64,000 bases of DNA, from contig JBBHKE010002672.1 in assembly GCA_037447655.1 (NCBI GenBank), positions 1 through 64,000 on the forward strand. The letters are read 5' to 3'. Positions 10,223 to 20,560 of the stretch are shown here, one piece after another (position 1 is the first letter of the stretch; the number at the start of each line of letters is the position of its first letter). The notes beneath the pieces are model-generated. The model worked only from the letters and a program-made list of their open reading frames with translations, did no database searches and was not told the DNA's origin. A program made the position numbers and the translations under genes. The DNA comes from Zygnema cylindricum. Taxonomy: Eukaryota; Streptophyta; Zygnematophyceae; Zygnematales; Zygnemataceae.

Positions 10223-10507
10223 CCAATTTGTGGCCGCGGGAATTCCGGTCGACGTAAGTCGTACGGTCAACGCGAAATAATCAAATCCGCCGTCGGCGGA
10301 AATCGCGGAAAATATACGTCGTACGGTAGGACCGCGAGTACGATCCAAATCGCCATCCCGGAAATCACGGAAAATGTAGGTCGTACAGTACACGTCGTAC
10401 GGTCCTGCGAAACCCAAATAATACCCAAATACAAATTAGTGTAGCGGCTGCCCTTCCTAACACCTAAATATAAACAACTAAAATGACCGACGAGATGCGG
10501 CATGACA
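10223..10507. other. Unassigned segment between truncated LTR and host duplicate
   Basis: Unlike the rest of the A1 LTR. It contains repeated gtcgtacggt words (about 10257, 10317, 10397) and two cggaaatc(g/a)cggaaaat copies (about 10297 and 10360). Such gtacgg-rich text also occurs in A-family LTRs at 23.9 and 33.0 kb, so it may be part of a divergent LTR. No coding content. Confidence 0.4.
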
Positions 10508-10807
10508 GAAAGAAGAAGCTACAGAATTTTTGAGCACGTACAGATTCACTCTAAATCCGACATAGGTTAAAAACATGTACCGAGTGTTGACTTATTTTAA
10601 GAACGCTTCTTTCAACCCCCCCGCTGAGATTTATAGCGCAACTTGGTGGGGGCACAACGGGGGGAAAGGGCCATGTAGGGCTGAAAAAGGGTTTAGGCTT
10701 GTTGATGACAAACATAATCGGGTTTTCTAGGGAGATAAACCTAGCCTCAGGTGCGTACTTGGAAGAGAACCCGAACCAACCTCTCCCAGGCACGTGACCA
10801 TTAGGGT
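10508..10807 (+). repeat. 300-bp host duplication, right copy
   Basis: Counterpart of 3795-4094 (see there). From 10808 onward the locus sequence continues uninterrupted. Confidence 0.9.
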
Positions 10808-11011
10808 TACGAGAGTTGAAGAAAGCGGTGTCGTCGAATTGTCGTCAATTCCCTTGTTGATTCGAAGACAAATTTTGCGGCGTGGTGGAAATATTCGCGG
10901 GGGGGGGGTGAACGATTGAACGGGCTTAGAGTGGGGATTAAAGACGCGGTGGTGTTAGAGGGAGGCGTATGTGGGAGATGCGATTTAATTCACAAGATCG
11001 TACCCAAAAAG
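10808..11011 (+). pseudogene. Unknown gene, middle part before solo LTR
   Basis: Continuation of the 2.8-4.1 kb locus. The frame running out of the duplicated segment stays open from 10808 through VEESGVVELSSIPLLIRRQ to a run of ten G at 10899-10908. There the sensible frame shifts and continues as LRVGIKDAVVLEGG, then VCGRCDLIHKIVPKK, up to the solo LTR at 11012. The C-x2-C pair hints at a metal site. The G-run is a likely slippage frameshift. Family unknown. Confidence 0.45.
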
Positions 11012-12060
11012 TGTTGAAAAGTGATATTTTGTATTCTACCTTTTTTCTTAGTCTTGCAGTTCTCATACTTGTCGTAGTCACTGAGAATTGACAAGCAGCC
11101 ATGGCTGCCTTAGACAGATGAGAAGATATACAAAAGACAAAGCTCCTGCAAAACTCATGATGACACAGACAGGAATTGATGCTGAAACCTCTGGACGAAG
11201 GCTGTAATGAACAGGCGTCCGCCTTATTCGTTACGTCTTGATGATTCGATACATACATTATGTTTGATAAATACTTTAAAGATGGCATTGCGACATATTC
11301 CTTTTAGCGACTTACGGAATGAAACGAAGCATGGAACGTGTGGTACCGCACGAAATGCAGTACCGCACGAAATAAATGAAAAAGACATTTGATTTCGACG
11401 GACAAAATTAAATGTCACGATCAACGGCTCACGAAGCAAGAAGAAAATTTAAGCGGTCAAAATTTATTCGGCGCGCCGTCAGATCGAACGACTGAAATTA
11501 ATCACCGTGAAAAGAACGGACGGCATGCGTGAGTGCCTGTATGCCGGATCGACTATATGGGAGAAGTTCGGCGAAGTGGGAGGAAATGACACGAGGCATC
11601 ATCCTATAGGATGCTGGAAGAGAAAAGGGACAGAATGCCATTGACCTTTTTGCCACGTGGCAGACTGGGAATGGTGCCGAATATATCCGTACATAAAGTA
11701 CGGCGGCTGCTGTACTTTGTATGTACAATAATTAGGATACTTCACGTTGATTGGTTTAGAGTAGCTATTAGGAGTTTTTAGGACTTAGACAAAATTTGGA
11801 AAAAGTCCTCTCTCCTAGAGGCCATCTGTACAAAAATGTTGTCTTTGAACAGCCATAAAAAAATGCTCGGGTGAGCGAATTCAGTGATTTTTTTTGCTGC
11901 GTACTCAAGGGAGTCCATGCTACAGAGAGGTGTAGTTGGTCAAAGTTTTTGCGTGCCAGGGTGGCACTTATTCATTGCCAAAGTCAAAACTGCAAATCAC
12001 ATCCTAGAGGCTTCATATAAGCTGGACGTTTTGTGGACCAATTGAGGTCACAGAATTAAA
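11012..12060 (+). mobile_element. Solo A-family LTR
   Basis: 1049 bp, aligned end to end with the A1 5' LTR (TGTTGAAAAGTG at the left; gaggtcaca at the right, where the terminal CACA has become TAAA). It is flanked by the perfect 5-bp direct repeat AAAAG (11007-11011 and 12061-12065). Neither PBS nor internal sequence is attached, so it arose by LTR-LTR recombination. It is more diverged from A1 than the A1 LTRs are from each other, hence older. Confidence 0.92.
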
Positions 12061-12366
12061 AAAAGTATCGCAACAAGATAATCGAAGTGCGAATTGTGGG
12101 CGTCGAGGGGATAGAGAGGGGGCAATGTGAAACTTGGTGGGATAAGAGTATGGATTACATTAGAGGTTTTTTTGGGAATTATTAAAGTGCCACGAAAGCC
12201 AAAGTAGTGATTTACCCCTACTATGACGATCACTACGGTCGTTCAGTGGGCACGTACAAATAATCGCCGAGGGCTTGAATGAGGGTTTTATTAAATTACG
12301 ACGAGTTTTTGGTAAGAGGGTACTTTCAGTGGGAGAATATGAACGCACTTTTTTTTGTGGACCCGT
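12061..12366 (+). pseudogene. Unknown gene, part after solo LTR
   Basis: When the solo LTR and one AAAAG are removed, the frame ending IHKIVPKK at 11011 continues directly as YRNKIIEVRIVGVEGIERGQ and on through CETWWDKSMDYIRGFFGN to TAA at 12183-12185. A second coherent stretch in another phase (about 12242-12358, with IIAEGLNEGFIKLRR) ends at two stops before 12366. This is good evidence that the region was coding before the insertion and has decayed since. Function unknown. Confidence 0.5.
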
Positions 12367-13207
12367 AATATTGTAGTAAACCAAAAATATTTAAAATTAA
12401 GGAAAAAGCCATTAAAAAAGCTGAGAAGTACGCAAATGAGAAGAAGGTAGAGCTCGGAGAAAGTTTGTTGCTAAGTTCCGCGGTCGACGATTATACCTTT
12501 AACATTCACTTGCACCCCGAGATCACACACCCTTCGGTTTACAAGTATGCGGACAAACACGGTGACAATGTGTATACAATTCCGAGAAGAGGGAGATCGA
12601 GAAAGAAGAAAGTGGTAGTGATAGACAATCCAATTTTGTCGATTTCGAAGCCGCGGTTGGCGTCGATGAAAATGAGGGTCCGGGAAATAAGAACGACGAT
12701 TTTGATTTTGAAGAAGTTGAGGACGACGGGCTAGATGAAAGTGGTTAAAGCGGTGAGTACGGCGAAGATGGAGAATTTGACGATTGGATAGATGACCGAG
12801 AAGATTTCGAGAGAGATATAGAAGAAGATTTTATAACAAAGGAATATGATGGGAACAATGAGTTTGAGCAAGGAGAGAATGAGGATGGTGTGGCCAAAAA
12901 AAGTGAAGAAGAGGAGGAGGAAGAAGGAGATCGTAGGAGGAACGAAAAATACGAAATGGAAGTAGATGGTGATATTGATTCGGAACGTGAAGGGAGAAAC
13001 GGAGGATTCGAGGAAAGAAAAGAGGTTCGCTCTTTGAAAGATTTGTACGAGTTATGGGCCGAAAAACAAAACGAAAAAGAAAGGGAGAGGAGAAATCGAC
13101 GCGTTGTAGACGGTCAAGCAAAAAAAGGCGGCGAAACAAGCGAGATAGGCGAGGAGAATGAGGAATATAAAAGAAACAAAAAGAGACGACGCGGTGGCCG
13201 CAAATAG
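12367..13207 (+). pseudogene. Unknown gene, acidic/lysine-rich 3' part
   Basis: An open stretch without an ATG runs from about 12367, Lys/Glu-rich at first (KAEKYANEKKVELGE). It then reads HPEITHPSVYKYADKHGD and a basic cluster RRGRSRKKK. A frameshift near 12630 leads into a strongly acidic tract (FDFEEVEDDGLDESG), a TAA at about 12746 and a further in-frame acidic, then mixed-charge segment. It ends KRRRGGRK-stop at 13207 (last open part 12890-13207). Alternating acidic and basic tracts with a basic tail suggest a nuclear or chromatin-associated protein, which is inference only. It may be the end of the gene starting at 2.8 kb or a separate gene. Confidence 0.5.
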
Positions 13208-13408
13208 AAAAAATACGGTGTAGAATTGGGGGTGAACACTTATAGTTTTGTAGAATGGTAAAGATTAGGGGGTGGTGGAAGTGAAGCGACCGTGATAAAC
13301 AATGGGATGTAATAGTGTGTGGTTGAAGTTGTATGGAATGGATGTGTTGGTGTTGTTGGATGTTATTTGTTTTATGTGTTTCAAATGAACCTAAGCGTAT
13401 AAACACTA
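13208..13408. other. Intergenic spacer
   Basis: G/T-rich sequence between the decayed gene and the tRNA. Nothing recognised. Confidence 0.5.
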
Positions 13409-13479
13409 GACGATATGGCCGAGTGGTAAGGCCGAGGATTGCAAATTCTCGCTCCCCAGTTCGATTCTGGGTGTCGCCA
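13409..13479 (+). tRNA. tRNA-Cys (anticodon GCA)
   Basis: Folds as a cloverleaf. Acceptor GACGATA pairs with TGTCGCC (one A-C mismatch at position 2, one G-U). The D arm is GCC-GAGTGGTAA-GGC, the anticodon arm GAGGA-TTGCAAA-TTCTC with GCA at 13441-13443, a short variable loop, and the T arm CCCAG-TTCGATT-CTGGG. No CCA is encoded. There is no intron. A- and B-box motifs (TGGCCGAGTGG, GTTCGATTC) are intact, so it is probably transcribed. The D arm resembles plastid/cyanobacterial-type tRNA-Cys more than the usual animal or plant nuclear type. Confidence 0.9.
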
Positions 13480-13514
13480 TAAATAGAAAGATTGTATTTA
13501 CCCCTTGTGTCCTG

Positions 13515-13518
13515 TTTT
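13515..13518 (+). terminator. Possible Pol III terminator of tRNA-Cys
   Basis: First TTTT run downstream of the tRNA, 36 bases after its end. Four T are sufficient for RNA polymerase III in many eukaryotes. Confidence 0.4.
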
Positions 13519-13949
13519 ATTTTCTATCCTTCTTTTTACCATTCTCATGAGTTTCCACTACTATTTCTTTATCATTTTTTCTTCTCCGTTCTCTTTCGCT
13601 AAACTATAAATTTCTCTTCTTCTCATCATCCTCACTATCTTCTTCTATTTTTATATCGTTCTTATAGCAATGCAGTGGTTTTTATATGTTGGGGTTTAAT
13701 TTATTTATTTTTTACGTTATGGTATTATGTTCATTATATTCCTTTTTCTTCCTTTTACCACTCTTGTGTTTCTTATTGTTTATCTTTACCCTATTCGTCG
13801 TTTTAGGCTTTTGAGTTACTTAACCCAATCTCTCGATCGCTTCTTGTTTTTTCCTTCTTTACTTATTACTCTTATTCACTCTTATTTTTTGTTTCTTTTT
13901 TTCTCTAAAAAGACAGTTTTTTCAAGTTTTGGAGATTCGAAAATGCCAT
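13519..13949. other. Pyrimidine-rich intergenic DNA
   Basis: Strong T/C bias on the plus strand (ttcttc, tttttt runs). The open frame 13727-13966 is hydrophobic low-complexity translation of this bias. No gene supported. It ends at the truncation point of element B1. Confidence 0.5.
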
Positions 13950-15103
13950 GTGCCGTGACCTTTTGAAGTTTGCTGCTCCAGCAGCAAGTCGCGTTCCCAA
14001 TTTGCAGAACGAATCCCGTGGTGGATTTTCGACTTGGCATGTCGCCATAGCTTGCATCACTCCATGTTTGCAGCTTTACTTCTCCTCTGCCTAGTGTGAT
14101 TTTGAGGTCTTTGGTTCCTGCCAAGTATCTTAAAACTCTTCTTGCTGCATCACGGTCAGATTTCCTCAGATTCTCTAGACTTATGCTCAGTACCCCAACT
14201 GCTGCAGCAATATCCGGACGGGTATAGTTCATGAAATAAATTAAACTTCCCACTATCTGTCTGTAAGTTATCAGTGTCATAGAATCATCCTCCTCTGACT
14301 CAAAAATTTCACTGGCAATAAGACCCGGTTCTGTTTCTTCCCCCTCTAACCTATGCCGAAACTCCATTGGTGTTACACATCCTTTTGCCCCCCACATTCC
14401 ATATTCATCTAACATGTTTCCAATAGCCTTTTTTTGAATCAATTTTATTAATTGGTTTTTTGTCCCTCTCTAGGTGAATACCCAAAATATATTTTGCCTC
14501 ACCGAGATATTTCATCTCGAACCGTGATTGCAAAGCATTTTTAACTTTATTAATTTCAGCCATTGATTTGCTAACTAATGGTAGATCATCTACGTATACC
14601 GCTATATATACTATTCCATCCTCGCCCTTTAGAACATAAACAGAGTGATCAGAGCTTATCTTTTAACAACCTAGACCAGTTAAGAATTCATCAAGTTTTA
14701 GATTCCATTGCCTCGGGGCCTGTTTTAGGCCGTACAATGATTTTAGCAGTTTACATACTAAGTGCTCTTTTCCTGGTTCTGCATACATTTCAGGCTGCTG
14801 CATGTAAATGGTCTCCTCTAGTTCTCCATGCAAAAAGGTTGTCTTTACATCCATCTGATGAATTTCCATATCTTCTATAGCAGCTAGAGATAGCAAAATC
14901 CTAACTGTTGGAAATCTTACAACAGGAGAAAAAGTTTCTTCAAAGTCAATTCCTTCCTTTTGATTATAACCCTTTGCCACAAGTCTAGCCTTGTATCGTT
15001 CAATGGTATTATCTGGATTTAACTTCACCTTGAATACCCATTTACTGCCGATCGCTTTTCGATCCAAAGGAAGGTCCACAAGCTCCCATGTCTGAGCCTT
15101 CAT
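13950..15103 (-). pseudogene. B1 reverse transcriptase and partial RNase H
   Basis: RT from WELVDLPLDRKAIG through RYKARLVAKGYNQKEGID, VHQMDVKTTFLHGELEE-type block and LYGLKQAPRQWN is open at 14663-15103. After a frame break the YVDD region lies near 14590-14610 (YVDDLPLVSKSM). The last open piece (13950-14442) holds TRPDIAAAVGVLSISL, RYLAGTKDLKITLG, WSDASYGD and QKVTAH, then stops being element sequence. About two frameshifts separate the pieces. The end of RNase H, the polypurine tract and the 3' LTR are missing. Confidence 0.85.
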
Positions 15104-15536
15104 GATCGGCTTTATTTCATCGTTTGCTGCCTCGATCCAGTGATTCCGCTCTGATGATGAGAAGGTTTCCTGGATGGTCAGAGGCTTCTTGAGGCTGCCG
15201 AGTAGGCAAAGTGAGAACTTGCTTGCAGGCGGCTACTTGATCTTCTTCCCCTCGGAAATTTTGAGGCTGAAATTGTCGGATCCCGTGCGTTGCGCTTGTT
15301 GCGCTTGGCACTAACTGTTGTTGTTGCGCTTCGAAACGAACTTTTTGTGGAACCCAATTATGGTCCGACTCCGGTGGTACTAGTGGTGAATTTTGCATAT
15401 GTGGGACAATATTATGGATGCTATCTAAAATGATATATTTTTGTACTTTTTGCTGCTTCTGCTGCTCTGTCATTTTAAATAAGTCTATCGAGTCTATTTC
15501 ATCTTTCACAACGATATTCCTTGCTACAATGATTTT
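15104..15536 (-). pseudogene. B1 integrase-RT linker
   Basis: Open frame 15117-15509 encodes the variable linker: a Gln/Lys-rich start (MTEQQKQQKVQKYIILDS), a Gln-rich middle and a segment matching the NHWIEAANDE boundary of other B copies. Joined by frame breaks to integrase and RT. Confidence 0.7.
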
Positions 15537-16427
15537 CTATCTCTCAAAAACAAACACTCTATAACCTTTACAGTGATCATCATATCCTAAAAAAATGCCC
15601 GACAATCCCTTAGGTTTTATTTTCCATCTAGCATTAGACGTATCCAAAATAAAACATTTACTTCCAAAGACTTTGAAGTGACTGACATCCGGTATTCTAC
15701 CCGTCCAGATCTCATAAGGAGTGGTTTCTACCGATCTTGAACCTATCCTATTTTTGATATAAACTGCACAATTTAATGCTTCAGCCCAGAATTTCGGATC
15801 GACGTCCTTATCCGCAAGCATGGACCTAGAGCTTTCTGTGATAGTTCTGTTTAGTCTTTCTGAGACCCCATTCTGTTCCGGAGAGTATGGGACAGTCAAT
15901 TTATGACTTATACCTTCCTTGAGTAAGAAGTTATCAAACTCTTTTGACGTATATTCCCCGCCATTGTCCGATCTAAGCTCCAAAATTGGTAGACCGTGTA
16001 GTTTCTCCACCCACGCTTTGTAGTGTTGAAAATGAGTGAAGACTTCACTCTTTTCTTTCATGAAGTAGACCTTAGTAAACCTCAAAAAATCATCTGTAAA
16101 CGTAACCATATATTTCATCCCCCTGGCAGATGGTACCTTTGCAGAACAGAAAACATCAGAATGAATGAGTTGCAAAAGTGTAGTAGACCTATGTTCAGAC
16201 TCTTGGGGAAACGGTAATCTGTGTATTTTTCCTAGTGCACATCCATCACATGTTTTAGGTGCCTGGTTTGACACAGTGATACCTTCTATTTTACCAGCAT
16301 TGACCATCTTTTCCATGCTATCATAATTCACATGGCCTAACCTTTTATGCCACAACTCATCGGAGGATAATGCACCAGAATACAAAACATCATTTTTGTT
16401 ATTATCGGGCATATCCATTCGATACAT
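15537..16427 (-). pseudogene. B1 integrase
   Basis: Nearly intact integrase frame. It has ELWHKRLGHVNYDSM and CDGCALGKIHRLPF (HHCC), catalytic Asp in HSDVFC, Asp in RSDNGGEYTSKEF and Glu in NGVSERLNRT. The C-terminal KGLSGIFLGYDDHCKGYRVF matches the family end. HSDVFC has Cys where sister copies have Gly. This is the best-preserved B integrase in the window. Confidence 0.9.
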
Positions 16428-16795
16428 TTTGCTGGCATCTCTAGTTCCGGTAACTGCAATTTTCCCATTTTTGCTAACAACCTGCCTGCTATGTTCAGAT
16501 TGACCTCAAACCCTTTACCTTCTACCAAAGAAGTTGAGAACAAATTTTTCTTAAAATCTGGGATATAGAGAACGTTATGAAGAGTTCTCTCAACAACCTT
16601 GCCCCCTACATCAACTAGCAAGGAGACATCACCTACAGCCCGCGTTTGCACACTCATTCCACATGCATAATATATATTTTTCTCTGGTGTTGATTTTAGA
16701 TTTTTGAAAACGGCCTTGTTCCAACACATGTGGGCCGATGTTCCTGTGTCCATTATCCATCCATTGTCATTAGGCCCCTCCATCGCTGTCGCCAT
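16337..16795 (-). pseudogene. B1 protease and pre-integrase region
   Basis: Aspartic protease with WIMDTGTSAHMCWNK (D-T-G motif intact), followed by LHNVLYIPDFKKNLFSTSLV and the KNGK-type strand region with one frameshift near 16490. The overlap with the integrase entry reflects that frameshift. Confidence 0.85.
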
Positions 16796-17240
16796 TGCAA
16801 ATAGATCATCATCCTTCTGGTTAGTAAGTGAGAGAGGCTCGTCATGATGAGATGAAGACGCCGAGAATAGTGCATTTCATCGTTGTGAAGATCCCGTGAA
16901 ACCGTGATGAAACTGGCTCTGCTACCAACTAAGCCTGCATAGACTTGTTTCATTGGCCTTTTTAAGCTTAGGACAGAATTTGTATCCATGACTCTTTTCA
17001 TTACAATAGTAAAGCGTCCTCATTTTTCTTTTCAAAATCTGGGTCCGTAACGAGAAGTACACCAGAAACCACATCATACAGTTTTACTTGCTTAAGGTAA
17101 GATTTAGTCAAATCAGCCCATTGCATATATTTCTCTACATTAAACACCGGGATCCGTGAGGAAGGGCACATGACCTGTTGATTTGAGACAACTGGTGCCC
17201 CTGAAGAAGAAGAGGAAGCAGCAGCAGCAGTAGTTGCCAT
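16753..17240 (-). pseudogene. B1 gag with internal deletion
   Basis: The start codon at 17240 lies 65 bases inside the 5' LTR. The N-terminus is Ala/Ser-rich (MATTAAAASSSSSGAPVV), then the PBS-encoded QQVM and SRIPVFNVEKYMQWADL. After about 80 residues the sequence jumps to the end of the zinc knuckle (CNEKSHGYKFCPK, near 17000). Roughly 600 bp of capsid sequence present in B2 and B4 is missing. The N-terminal text differs from the MSTSTT start of B2-B4, marking a separate subfamily. Confidence 0.8.
17164..17175 (-). other. B1 primer-binding site
   Basis: On the minus strand GGTCATGTGCCC, a two-mismatch version of the half-tRNA-iMet site GGTTATGGGCCC, directly after the LTR end CAACA. Confidence 0.75.
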
Positions 17241-18106
17241 AATCGCAATCAAAGTACAAAGAGGAAACTCTAACGAATACCCACAAATGACCAACTTCAC
17301 AATGAAGCTCCAAGCAAATTAGACACAGACTAGGTCTACAAATTTGCCACAATATTCAAACTATACCGCAATATAGGATATCACAAAGCTTGAGAACTCC
17401 CAAAGTTTCAGCTCACTTGATCCAACATATACCAAGATATGCAACTCAGAAGTTTTCCAAAAACAGTCTGCAGATTACATTGTCTAAAGTCAGGATACCT
17501 AAAATGTTCTACGTCCTAAGTCTTATACTCTTCTATTAGTTGTCCTAGTACATAGTGTTGCACCGCCGATACAAGTGTTCTACAAAGATACGTCTAAAAC
17601 AACTAAACTGCCACTAAGGTCATAGTGCTCCTTCTTACGCTTAAAATTAATCTATCACAGTACACTCAATATGATTGAGAATCCTATACAGGTGATTTGA
17701 TCAAATACTTGACGCCTGGCTAAGTGAATCTTGTCTGTTGACTTGATTCATATCAACCGCAATAGCGCAGTCCAATACGTGATTATATTCAAATATTTGA
17801 AGCGTCGTAGCAGCTGCCTTATCACATTCAAAAGTTAGCCGCAGCTGCGTTTGTCTTGTTGCCTAGCAAATACGTTGTCATGTACCCAAAATATCTAAAG
17901 TTGCGTCGCAGGCTGCGTTCGTCCGTACGGTCAATATCAAAAATAGCAGCACTTGTTCGATCTGCGTCGCAACTACGTTGTTCCAATGTTGGTGTCGATA
18001 TCATTAAAAATCTTGCACTGTGTTTCAAGTGACGACGCGTGTCCCTATAGATATATTTTTCCGCCGTCCTATAAATATGCTGAGACTTAAAGCTTTCAAA
18101 ACAACA
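17176..18106 (-). repeat. B1 5' LTR
   Basis: 931 bp. Minus-strand start TGTTGTTTTGAAAGC at 18106 and end AATCAACA at 17176. Shares the ttgatcaaatcacctgtatagg and gcgtcgcaggctgcgttcg blocks with the B3 LTRs. Several GCTGCG/CGCAGC words lie between 17810 and 17990. Confidence 0.88.
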
Positions 18107-18960
18107 GTTCTGTCTCTTCTCCCTCTTAACACCTGTCGAAACTCCATTGGAGTTTGACATCCTTTTGCCCCCCGTATTTCATACTCATGTAATATTTTTC
18201 CAATAGCCTCTTTTTGAGTCAATTTTATTACTTCCTTATTTTTGTCCCTCTCTACCTGGATACCCAAAATACATTTTGCCTCACCGAGGTCTTTCATCTC
18301 TAACAGTGAATATAGAGCAGTTTTCATTTTGTTAATTTTAGCCATTTATTTGCGAATTAATAGTAAATCATCTACATACACCGCTATATACACTATCCCA
18401 TTTTCACCCTTTAGAACGTAGACAGAGTGATCAGAACTTATCATTTGAAATCTAAGGCTAGTCAGGAATTCATCAAGCTTTAGATTCCACTGTTTAGGGG
18501 CCTACTTTGGGTCGTACAAAGATTTTAGCAACTTGCATACTAAGTGCTCTTTTCCTAGTTCTGCATACTTTTCAGGCTGCTGCATGTAAATGGTCTCTTC
18601 TAGTTCTCCATGCAAAAAGGCCGTCTTTACATCCATTTGATGAATTTCCATATCTTCTATAGCAGCTAAGGACAACAAAATCCTAACTGTCGGAAATCTT
18701 ACAACCGGAGAAAAAGTTTCTTCCAAATCGATTCATTCCTTTTGATTATACCACTTTTCTAGAAGTCTTCTCTTATAGCGTTCAATGGTGTTATTGGGAT
18801 TTAATTTCATCTTGAATACCCATTTGCTGCCGATCGCTTTTTGGTCCGGAGGAAGGTCCACAAGCTCTCATGTTTGATCCTCCATGATGGACTTCATTTC
18901 GTCGTTTGCTGCCTGTATCCAGTGATTCGGCTCTGGTGATGAGAAGGCCACTTGAATGGT
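18107..18960 (-). pseudogene. B2 reverse transcriptase, broken
   Basis: RT pieces in several frames. 18502-18726 contains SPVVRFPTVRILLSLAAIED, HQMDVKTAFLHGELEE and QQPEKYAELGK. 18025-18345 covers MKDLGEAKCILGIQVERD and GAKGCQTPMEF, where B1 interrupts. The YVDD region lies about 18350-18400. Further N-terminal text at 18727-18960 is frameshifted. No intact frame longer than 90 codons. Confidence 0.8.
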
Positions 18961-19330
18961 CAAAGGCTCCCCTGAGGCTATCGAGTAAGAACATTGAGAG
19001 CTTGCTTGCAGGCGGCTGCTGGATCTTCTTCCCCCCAAAAATTTTGAGGCTTCGATCGTCGGATGCCGCGCATTGCGCTGATTGCGCTGGTGGCGATCTG
19101 TGTGTACTGACCTCTGGTGGTCCGGTTGTAACTGATCTTGTTAAGGAACTCGGAGACAGCCTGACTCCGGAGTCACCATCCGAGAATTTTGAATCTGCGG
19201 GACAACTCCTTGCATGAAATCCAAAATGACATACTCTTGTACCTTTTGTTGCTTTTGCTGCTCTGTCATTTGAAAAAAATCTATCGAGTCTAGTTCATCT
19301 TTGAAAATGGTGTTCTTTACTACAAATTTT
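18961..19330 (-). pseudogene. B2 integrase-RT linker
   Basis: Gln/Lys-rich MTEQQKQQKVQEYVILDF near 19230-19290, then a variable segment shared with B1 and B3. Two or more frames. Confidence 0.6.
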
Positions 19331-20220
19331 TTCTTCCTCTCAAACACAAAGACTCTATAACCTTTTGAGTGATCGTCATATTCTAACAAAATACTCGGTA
19401 ATCCATTCGGTTCCATTTTCCATCTATTTGTAGACGTATCGAAGATAAAGCACTGACTACCAAAGACTTTGAAATGGCTAACACTTGGTTTGCTACTTGT
19501 CCAAATCTAGTAAGGGGTAGTGTCTACCGATCTTGATCATATCCTATTCTTAATATAAACTGCACAATTTAGCGCCTCAGCCCAGAATTTCGGATCCACA
19601 TTTTTATCTACGAGCATCGACCTAGAGCTCTCCGTGAGAGTTCTATTTAGTCTTTCTGACACCCCATTTTGTTCCGGTGAATATGGAACAGTTAATATAT
19701 GACTAATACCTTCCTCGAGTAAAAAAATTTCAAATTATTTCGATGTATATTCACCACCATTGTCCGATCTGAGCTGCAAAATATGTGAATTATGAAGTTT
19801 TTCAACCCATGCTTTATAGTGTTTGAAGTGACCAAACACATCACTCTTTTACTTCATGAAGTAAACTTTTGTAAATCTGGAGAAATCATCCGTGAAGGCG
19901 ACCATATATTTCATCTCCCCGGCAGATGGAACCTTCGCAGGACCAAAAACATCCGAATGAATTTGTTGTAAAAGTTTCGTTGACCGATGCTCAAACTCTT
20001 TAGGAAATGGCAATCCGTGGATTTTTCTTAAAACGCAGCCATCACATGTTTTGACCGGCTGATCTGTGATTAATACACCCTCTATTTTTCCAGCAAGGAC
20101 CATTTTTCTCAAACTATCATAGTTTACATGGCCTAATCTTTTATGCCACAACTCATCTGAGTGAAAAACATCGGAGTACAGAACATCATTCTCCTTGGTA
20201 TTAGCCATATCCATGCGGGA
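19331..20220 (-). pseudogene. B2 integrase
   Basis: The N-terminal half is open in 19849-20220: LWHKRLGHVNYDSLRK, CDGCVLRKIHGLPF, and the first catalytic Asp in HSDVFGPAKV. A stop replaces the residue after KVYFMK. The second Asp and the Glu lie in frameshifted sequence at about 19640-19780. The C-terminal GYDDHSKGYRVFVFERKK is in 19141-19416. Confidence 0.8.
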
Positions 20221-20560
20221 CATCTTTCTACTATCTATAGTACCTTGAACTGCAACCTTTCCATTTTTGCTAACGACTTGCCTACCATTTTTCAGATTAA
20301 CCTCAAAGCCCTTACTCTCTACCAAAGCCGTAGAAAACAAATTTTTCTTAAAGTCTGGCACAAATAAGACATTGTGAAGAGTCCTTTCAATTGCTTTTCC
20401 TTCTACATAAACTAGCAAGGACACATCACCCACAGCACGAGTCTGACACTCATTCCAAATATATTATACTTATTTTTCTATGGCGTTGCTTTCAAATTTT
20501 TGAAGATGGCCTTGTTCCAGCACATGTGGGCTGACACTCTGTATCCATTATCCATCCAGG
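20221..20560 (-). pseudogene. B2 protease
   Basis: GWIMDT is followed by a broken active-site segment near 20530 (the Gly-Ala codons are disrupted by a small deletion). Then LHNVLFVPDFKKNLFSTALV in the open piece 19849-20433. Confidence 0.75.

Larger units (their letters stand above)
13950..18106 (-). mobile_element. Copia element B1 (5' LTR to RNase H, 3' end missing)
   Basis: Minus-strand B-family element, read 18106 to 13950: 5' LTR, PBS, gag, protease, integrase, RT, RNase H. It is cut inside RNase H after the Gln-Lys-Val-Thr-Ala segment (~13950), and the 3' LTR is absent. Gag lacks its central and C-terminal capsid half. B1 is inserted in B2 pol: B2 sequence resumes exactly at 18107 (outer flank GTTCT). 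Confidence 0.88.

Noticed and set aside
12831-13406. 191-codon minus-strand frame
   Set aside because: It is the antisense of the acidic/lysine-rich gene; His/Ser/Phe/Leu-rich translation of purine-rich coding DNA.
13727-13966. Hydrophobic 79-codon frame
   Set aside because: Caused by T/C bias; it runs into B1 pol sequence.
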